Positions 57,833 through 64,000 of a stretch of 64,000 nt of DNA are shown in pieces (positions within the stretch are counted from its first letter, which is position 1; every line of letters begins with the position of its first letter). A program made the position numbers and the translations under genes. A model generated the notes under the pieces. The model made no database searches. It was not told the origin of the DNA and saw nothing but the letters and a program-made list of their open reading frames with translations. The stretch lies in assembly GCA_029834535.1 (NCBI GenBank), contig JAQMWT010000362.1:372001-436000 (forward strand). Direction: 5' to 3'. The stretch is from Chrysophaeum taylorii (taxonomy: Eukaryota > Sar > Pelagophyceae > Pelagomonadales > Pelagomonadaceae).

Positions 57833-58596
57833 ACCGAAATCTTGTAGTGGGAGGTCTCGGCCACCGCGGAGACCGATTCGCGCAGCGATGCATCGTCAAA
57901 CCGGTCTTGCCAGGCGGGGCGGAGCCGGAACGACACGACGGTGCCTCGCCGGGACGGAAAGGACCCGGAAACGACGAGGCCGCCCGCGAACGCGACGTCG
58001 TCGTCGTCGTCCCCCTCGACGAGCTCCCGGATCATCGACTTGCCGTCGGCGAGGTCGAAGCGGTAGGTAGTATCGTCGACGTTGCGCGTGACGACCCGCA
58101 GGGCGTCGCCCGCGGCAAAGGCGCTAAACACCCCCGCGCCGAGCTCCTCGAAGAGCCGGTCGACGTCTCCGGCGCGCAAAGCCTCCGTCCACGCGGGCTC
58201 GTCGCCGCGGTCGGCTCGGTTCGCTCCAGGGGAGGCCAGACGGTTGATGAGGTCGCCGCGCGTCATGCCGCACCCCGAGTCGGCGACGCTGATCCACGCG
58301 CGACCGTTCGCGTCCTCGAATTTGCGCGCGCGAATCGCGAGCCCGCGCGGCCTCTTCTTTCCCCCAAAGAAACGGGCGTCCAACGCGCGAATCCCGTTCG
58401 CCACCAGCTCTCGGATTATGATCGACGCCACCACCCGCGGTTCCCCCCGCTCCCCGTGCTCCCGCATCGCCGCCGTCAGCCGCGTCGCCGTCGCCGACAA
58501 CGCGTACACCTCGCACCTCGTCGCCTCCTCCATCACGACCTCCTCGGCCACCTCCTCCTCCTCCTCCTCCTCCTCCTCGTCCTCGACTGGAAGCAT
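56178..58596 (-). CDS. Hsp90-like (GHKL) ATPase fused to DUF2009, two exons
   Basis: 783 residues from exons 58596-56607 and 56539-56178 on the minus strand (2,352 nt, in frame). After an acidic start, residues ~20-250 form a GHKL ATPase: N-box SIIIRELVANGIRALDARF, G1 box VADSGCGMTRGDLINRLASP and a glycine-rich lid text EELGAGVFSAFAAGDAL, closest in wording to Hsp90. An acidic linker follows. Residues ~315-783 match DUF2009: LRLSYGERKVLRLVEAAVKV, RRYKILNPEKMRSEYGQLVY, DTGQGLQRVQSSPR, and, after splicing, LADFFRHAFDGSGADNFYDA with DGRLTSAWNWCQ. DUF2009 has no established function. All ATPase motif residues look intact. It is divergent from the Snu23 gene with 135 bp between starts. Confidence 0.85.
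56540..56606 (-). other. DUF2009 gene intron (67 bp, GT-AG)
   Basis: Starts GTGCGTCTTTTTTTC and ends GTCCGTCCGCAG on the minus strand. Removal joins GSSMVHM to ADHNVPNALTFLDKYAQV, the conserved DUF2009 sequence. The unspliced frame becomes Arg/Pro-rich. Confidence 0.92.
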
Positions 58597-58731
58597 CTCC
58601 TCTTCCGAATCCTCCGAGGCCGCCGCGCGCGGCCCGATGCGCGCACAGAGGCTGCTCCCTCGACAAGCTCGCCGTGGCGCACAGTGAGCCAGCGTGTCCG
58701 TTCAACGGGTCGACCTTCCTTGTCTCCCCCC

Positions 58732-59341
58732 ATGGCCCAAGTCAATAATGTCGAGCGCCGCAGGTGGAATACGGCGGCCTACGCGCGCAAGGCCCAGGAC
58801 CGCGAGCAGTTCGGGGACGAGTACGTCGACGCGGCCACCACCAAGGAGCCCGTACGCCGGGACCGCCAGGAGTTTCGCGCGGCCGAGCCCGACGCCGAGG
58901 GTCCCGCGGGAAGTTCCAGAAGTTTCCTCCGGTCGCGCCACGCCTCCCTGGGCCTCGAGGCCAACGTCGGGACGGCACGGGTCTTGGCCGACCCCGACCT
59001 CCAAAAAAAGGCGACAGGCTGGTTCTGCGACGTCTGCGACTGCGTGCTGCGCGACTCGGCCAGTTACCTCGATCACGTCAACGGCAAGAAACACCTGCGG
59101 AAGCTTGGCTTCTCGATGCGCGTCGCGAGGGTCGGCGTCGACGCGGTCAGGGACCGCTTCAAAGAGAAAACATCCCGCCGAAAGCAAGTCGCTGCGGCAC
59201 ACGCGCCAGATCCCGTCACCGCCGACGACTGGGAAGCGCGATTGGAGCGCGCGCAGCGCCAAGAGGCCGAGGACCGCCGAGCAGCGAAGAGAAGGCGGCA
59301 GGAGCCACCACCTGATGAAGTGGCGCAAGACCAAAAAAATC

Positions 59342-59372
<31 letters not shown>

Positions 59373-59436
59373 ACAGGCCGAGATGAACGCCCTTATGGGC
59401 TTCGGCACCTTCGGCGGCTCGAAGAAAGCCCGCTGA
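58732..59436 (+). CDS. ZMAT2: Snu23/ZMAT2 homologue, tri-snRNP zinc-finger splicing factor
   Basis: 234 residues from the ATG at 58732 (MAQVNNVERRRWNTAAYA). U4/U6.U5 tri-snRNP protein needed before spliceosome activation. The N-terminus has the RRxWDxxEY-like text, then the matrin-type zinc finger GWFCDVCDCVLRDSASYLDH with NGKKHLRKLGFSMRV (C2H2 with the NGKKH motif) and VGVDAVRDRFKEKTSRRK, all in family order. A helical Arg/Glu region and an Asp run ((GAC)n at 59341-59370) precede the end. Family length is about 200 residues, so it is complete. The longer upstream frame is antisense to the DUF2009 gene. Confidence 0.93.
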
Positions 59437-60106
59437 TTTTTTTCTAACTGTAGTTGCGCCTCTTGCGGGATTTTATTCGTTGGGAACTAGGCTAGCCTGG
59501 TTGGGGTCAAGCGTGCGGGAGACTCGGAGGAAAAGAATCCAGATGACCCTGCGGGCTGTTGTCGAATCAGGTGGGGGGGGGGGGATAATGTGCGTGGAGA
59601 ATTTTGTTACAAGCACCATACTTTGTCGTTTTATTAGCCACCTGGGGGTCTACGACGAACTTGGACATTCGCTAAGTGCCGAGAGAGGCTTGCATGAGTC
59701 TAGAAAAGTCGAACTTCACCAAAAAACTCTGTTCCAATAATAATTTTGTGTGACCCACCACGCAGCAGAAAGATGCTTGTGGGCAGAGCAGGCTGCGTAC
59801 TAATAATTCGCGTGTTAGATGCGAGACACCACCACACAGAATGGACTTCGTGGGAATAACAACCAAACAAGAGAAAGTGCGCAGAATCGAATCACACTCC
59901 ACATGCATCAGCCTGCTCACCACGCTCCTCCCGCCTGCTCCATCTCCTATTCCCTCTGCGCTGACTCCCCCCTCCTCTGCCCCGGAGGTATCGTCTTCAC
60001 TCCTCGCCAGCTTCTTTTATTGTCCACAACGTGATTTCTGCGTTGATGATCACCTCGAGATCACGGTTAATTATGACACTGCCACCCCACCCCGCTTCGG
60101 CGATTG
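59437..60106. other. Intergenic spacer
   Basis: Includes a G run at 59573-59583 and AT-rich text. No gene is supported. Confidence 0.5.
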
Positions 60107-60139
60107 GGTCGGATAAGAAACGGGGGTCCGGCGCCGGTT

Positions 60140-62786
60140 GGGTCGGATAAGAATTGGCCAGGATTTAAAAGACCCTGAAATACAGCCCCAATGGCTCCGA
60201 TCTGCCTTCGAACCATATCTCCGTAGAAGCCAAATTGAGAAAGTTCGTCGGGTATTATGGCCCGCGTGTGAGTCGGGGTCGTCACATGCAGCTATGAAAG
60301 AGGGGATCAATGGGGTCAGAGGAGCGGTATGCAAGGGTGGTCCCCGGTCCACAGGGGTCGTCAACGTGACATTGCTTGCCTCGAACTAGTTCGACCAAAT
60401 GGACTAATGAGGCAGGCCCGCGGGACATCTGCGGTCGCCGTATCGTCAATCAGCGTCGTCATACATCCACTCGTCCATTAAGAAGCCCGCGAGTCCCTCG
60501 TCCTTGATCCTGTCGTTCTCCTCACTCTGCTGCTCGTCCTAGTCGCCCTATGAATCATCGTATTCATCATCCACCTACTCAAAACGCCTGGAGCCGGGCT
60601 TGGTACTGTTAAAGAACATTGGACGATCCGCCTTGAGCAATCCAGCGAAGCCATCATCGTACGTAACAAATATCCATCTTCCAGCGCCCGTGATAAGAAT
60701 TCACCGTCGATATCATCTCGATGACGTTGCCTGGGTGGGCAGCCAACTCCCAGAGCACCTCAACACACGTTCCAACAAACTCGTCATTAATCGCGCCGGA
60801 AGTTGAGAGCGACGATTTGGTCGTTGCCACCAAACTTCGACGCGCGTCGCTCCTTGGCGCGGCGCACCTCGTCGCCCACGAGCTGCCGAGATCGAGGAGA
60901 CTCGAGGTCGAGGCGCTGCGCCGTCGTGGTAGTCACGATTGACAGTCTACATGTGCGCGTCCCCGGCACAACAGCCTCGTTCAAAGGCACGGCGCTCCCA
61001 TTCAAAGACGACGCAAATGTGCTCCAAGTCCCCGGTCAAAAAAAGGCCACATTCTTGGCGGTGCCGGCCTTGCCAGTGGTCGTATCCTGCGTGGATGTGC
61101 AGGACTCGGGCTTGAGGTCCTCCATGCCGACGCTGTACCGTTCAGAGTTCGGCTAGAACTCCTTCATCCGCAAAACGTCGCTGGGCATCTGCTCGAGGGC
61201 GATGTATGGCGAGCATTGAGGTCGACGTGTACACCTTGATGCGTGGGCAAGAGCGCGGCCTCGTCGACGAGGGGCTTGACGTACGTGGCGTCGCGAGCCT
61301 TGATGGAGTCGGCGATCTGCCAATCAAACATCTTTTCGACGGCCTTGGCGTCTTTGGCGTCTCTCGTGGTGGTTGATGGCGACTCCCCGCGCGGATCAGA
61401 CTGCGCCATGTATTCCGTGCGGCCGAGACGAGCTGCCTCAATGATGGCTAGCCCGACATCGGCGCCGAGATCGTCGAGACGTCCGCTCGGTGCCTCACTG
61501 TCGTGTCATAGCCTCGGTGTCGGAGACACTCTTCTGGCGCTTCACAGCACAAGTATCAGCGCCATGACCGAAGACGTTGTCGAACTGACGCGAGACGAAG
61601 CCGGACACGATTTCGACGTGTATGTTTGAGAACATCACGGCGTAGCACTGGAGGGAGGGGAACTTCCCTCGACCCGATTTGCGTTACGACACGAGCATTC
61701 GTAGGCCTCCTGCAACTCCGAGGCCTTGTTGGCCGCGACGCGCGGCCTCCCGGACCTCGTCCTCATACTTCCGCTTAGCCTTGAGACGCCTCGGCCTTAG
61801 CCAACTTCAGATCGGTATCGAGAGGCTCGGCGTGGGCCTGGTTCCGCTCGAGCTCGGCTCCGGCGGAGCGCCCTTGTTGCGCCGCCTTGGCTGTCTTGAA
61901 CTGCGGAATTTGGTTGTCTCTTAGCGCGAGCGCCGCAGCTTCATAATCACAACGACAGTCGTGAGGACTCCCGTCAAGTACACGAACTAATCGGCGGAAG
62001 GGGCCGTCGGCTCGTTGCTCGGATCGCCGGACGCGGGACGCGACTCTCCGCGTCGCCCGCCGCGATGCCCTCGAGCCCGATGGTGACGGCCTGAGTGATC
62101 GTCTTGACACGAAAGGTAGTCCCAGAGTCGGTCTAGTGCATGCTCTCAACAGTCCCAACACCTCCTTGGACTTACCGCCCGCCGAGAATTCCGAGACGAC
62201 TTCGACCGAGCCGCCAGGACAAATCTTCGTCTTCAAATGCCGCTTGAGAGCGCCCAAGATCCGCCGGATGATTGCTCGAATCGGTGTTTTTTCTAAATTC
62301 TTCGGCGCAAGTTAGTCCTCTGCGACACACCATCGAACAGACATAAAATCGGATCGGCAAGTCGCCAGATATGCACAAGACCCGTTTGAGATCGAGGGGC
62401 GCCCCCCATTCACTAGAAAGTGTCTTCACGCAGCATGCGCACTCGCCGTCAACCAAATCGCTGCGCCGTTCGCGCCTACTGGCAGACTTCTTCGGCCGTT
62501 GGGCCTTCGGCGCCGATTCTGCCCGGTCGGATGGGTCCGTTTGGTTTCCTGGTGGGTACATAAACCGCCTTCGGGCAAGTTTCGACGGCCTCCATGGGCT
62601 CTGCGGCGGAGATCGGGTCCAATTCGTGTGGCTTTTAAAAGTCGCACTGCCCCTTCTCGGTTTTTAGGCGGCGTTCAAGGCGCTTCTCGTTTTTTATTTC
62701 CCTCCTCGGTTTTTGTCAGGAGGCGTGCTCGTTTTTTACTCGAGGTAGAAGGCTAGGGCTTAATTTTAAGCATTCTTATCCGACCC
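60140..62786. mobile_element. Possible DNA element bounded by 15-bp inverted repeats
   Basis: GGGTCGGATAAGAAT at 60140-60154 is matched exactly by its reverse complement at 62772-62786, facing inward; a further 14-base direct copy lies at 60107-60120. The 2.65-kb interval contains eroded minus-strand coding sequence and is less GC-rich than the gene blocks. No transposase was recognised and no convincing target duplication is visible, so a transposon is only a possibility. Confidence 0.35.
60786..62561 (-). pseudogene. Eroded minus-strand coding sequence of unknown family
   Basis: Protein-like pieces follow one another on the minus strand in changing frames: GECACCVKTLSSEWGAPLDL near 62400-62460, LKTKICPGGSVEVVSEFSAG near 62180-62240, a coiled Ala/Lys/Glu stretch near 61800-61900 (PLDTDLKLAKAEA), VMFSNIHVEIVSGFVSRQFD near 61570-61640, KAVEKMFDWQIADSIKARDA near 61290-61350, and QLVGDEVRRAKERRASKFGG near 60810-60890. 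The order suggests one former gene with several disruptions. I do not recognise its family or origin. Confidence 0.35.
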
Positions 62787-63261
62787 TTGACGTTAAGCAT
62801 GGCACTCGTTGCACTCCACTGCACCGCCTGAAGGTGAGCCCCGAGAGGGCGGCCAAAGGACAATTCGCAATCCACGCGAAGATTACTTGCAGCTAAACCT
62901 CGAACTGACTAATTCTCCACCCCCCCCAAGGTTCGCATAGGCTGGACCCGCCACCTGGCCGAAGGTCGAAGGGCAAGACGCGGGCGACGCGCGGAGGAGT
63001 TTAGGGAACTCCAGGAGCCGATCACTGACAAGGAAGAATAAAGACTACGGAATAGTCAGCGCATTCCCACGTCCAGAGCGCTACACTACATTGTGTACGA
63101 TACTGGAATTCCTTACTCCTTTCACACCTTTTCTACTTGTGGGTTTTCTCTCCGTAATACGGCTTTCCCTCCCTTCTTCCTTACCCTTCCGCAATTATTA
63201 TTTTCATGGCAATGAAGAACTAGTCTGAAGCTTTTTCCAGCGTGGAGTAGGCCCCCAGGTG
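62787..63261. other. Non-coding spacer
   Basis: No convincing frame. T-rich motifs and a C run at 62923-62929 are present. The hairpin-rich segment starts immediately after. Confidence 0.45.
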
Positions 63262-63660
63262 CGTACCGTCAGGTACGGGGTTTTCTGTTTAATTAACAGA
63301 GGCTTCGTTCCTCGTTGTCAGTGTAAACGCTTCTATGGGACTTAATGTCCTTAAGGAGTTGGGGCCTAAATCCCTACCTTGTGTAGTAGCATGTGACAAG
63401 CGGAATGGTCTGTACACGCCTAAGACTGCACGCAGTCTCTACCATGTACCCGGAGAGGGTCAAGTCTCTCCAGGTTATGGGCCCAGATGCGTAGGTGTGT
63501 CAGCCCAACTGTGTTGTGCGTGTAAATGGAGTGATCAATTTACGCCTGATCACGAGTACAATGCGACAGTGTGTTTGGCGGTGGTCTACTGTACATATCC
63601 GTTATGTGACGGTGTATGTCCACCAGTTAATTTGGTTCGTGGCCGAGTTGGGTCGGCCAC
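63262..63660. repeat. Run of short perfect hairpins
   Basis: Perfect stem-loops in 400 bp: CGTACC/GGTACG at 63262-63277; TCTGTT/AACAGA at 63284-63300; AGACTGC/GCAGTCT at 63423-63438; GGAGAG/CTCTCC at 63452-63471; GTGATCA/TGATCAC at 63531-63553; ACATA/TATGT at 63593-63607; GTGGCCGA/TCGGCCAC at 63639-63660. Several have loops of 2-9 bases. A 117-residue + frame (63335-63688, MGLNVLKELGPKS) overlaps them and has ordinary composition, so coding remains possible. Composition is clearly less GC-rich than the genes. Confidence 0.6.
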
Positions 63661-63697
63661 TGGTCATGTGCACTCGCATAACGAATAAAATTAAATT

Positions 63698-63994
63698 TTT
63701 TTCCTTGCGAGGGCATCCGCCCTCCCGGCGTAGGTTGGCACCTATTCGCCTCCCGGGCGGGCCGGTTGGCAGCCGGAACGTTCGCAGTGGGACGGGGTAT
63801 GGCCGGGGGGCGAAGACGGAAGGTTATCGACGAGTTGGTTGTCAGTCACATCGCGGTCTCCTCGTCGCATGGCGACAAGCTTGATGGTCACTCTCCGCCG
63901 ACCGACCTTTCGGCGCTCCTCGTCTACAGGCCCGTGATTCCGGACTGGCTCCCATGCTCGGGAGAGGTCTGAAGTTAGTTAGTTAGTTTTTCCT
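63698..63994 (+). mobile_element. SINE-like repeat, full copy C with target duplication
   Basis: The element (63706-63986) begins TGCGAGGGCATCCGCCCTC and ends in the hairpin CTCCCATGCTCGGGAG, GGTCTGAAG and three TTAG units. It is flanked by TTTTTCCT at 63698-63705 and 63987-63994. It is close in sequence to copy B over its length, in the opposite orientation. It inserted next to the hairpin-rich segment. Confidence 0.82.
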
Positions 63995-64000
63995 ACACAA

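Noticed and set aside
56314-58731. N-terminal 806 residues of a 1,040-residue + frame
   Set aside because: Antisense to the ATPase-DUF2009 gene; only the part from 58732 (Snu23) is real.
1-64000. tRNA and rRNA genes
   Set aside because: I scanned for T-loop motifs such as GGTTCGANNCC with matching acceptor stems and found none. A covariance-model search would be needed to exclude divergent ones.

Overview
This window is nuclear DNA from a unicellular eukaryote, most likely a photosynthetic alga with a secondary red plastid (a stramenopile such as a pelagophyte, or less likely a haptophyte). The evidence is: GC-rich, tightly packed, mostly intronless genes; very short GT-AG introns (44-74 bp) that restore known proteins when removed; an MEP-pathway enzyme (IspF) and another protein whose N-termini look like a signal peptide followed by Phe, the pattern used for red-lineage secondary plastids; and eukaryote-specific machinery (RanGAP, RanBP1, NEK kinase, primase small subunit, Snu23/ZMAT2, a polycystin-like protein).

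Layout. 1-22.4 kb: alpha/beta hydrolase, RanGAP, aldo-keto reductase, organelle-type AsnRS, a Cys-rich membrane protein, a Golgi-type glycosyltransferase, a mannose-6-phosphate-receptor-like protein, an LRR protein, a DMT transporter, a NEK-like kinase, a MATE transporter and RanBP1. This stretch is interrupted by a 0.7-kb retroposon-like insertion (3.2-3.9 kb) and a duplicated Helitron helicase remnant (17.4-19.8 kb). 22.4-27.2 kb and 28.6-31.4 kb: gene-poor blocks with repeats and eroded coding pieces on either side of a heme oxygenase gene. 31.4-59.4 kb: a dense block of 2OG oxygenase, LOG-like hydrolase, TPR-methyltransferase, primase, a USP-like pseudoenzyme, IspF, a coiled-coil/UBA protein, tadA, a coiled-coil protein, a 3,098-residue polycystin-1/REJ-like protein, a plastid protein, a BART-WW protein, a possible cold-shock-fold protein, an Hsp90-like ATPase fused to DUF2009, and Snu23/ZMAT2. 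59.4-64 kb: a gene-poor end with a possible inverted-repeat element, eroded coding sequence, a run of perfect hairpins and a SINE-like repeat.

Neighbouring genes are often divergent with under 200 bp between start codons, or convergent with very short gaps; the UBA and tadA genes overlap at their stop codons. Mobile elements sit in several of these short spacers. The most distinctive items are a heme oxygenase with ten Cys-Pro motifs, three in a repeated 10-residue module; the ATPase-DUF2009 protein; the large vWA/Pro-repeat/REJ/GPS membrane protein; a structured 300-bp retroposon family with clear target-site duplications; and the hairpin run at 63.26-63.66 kb.
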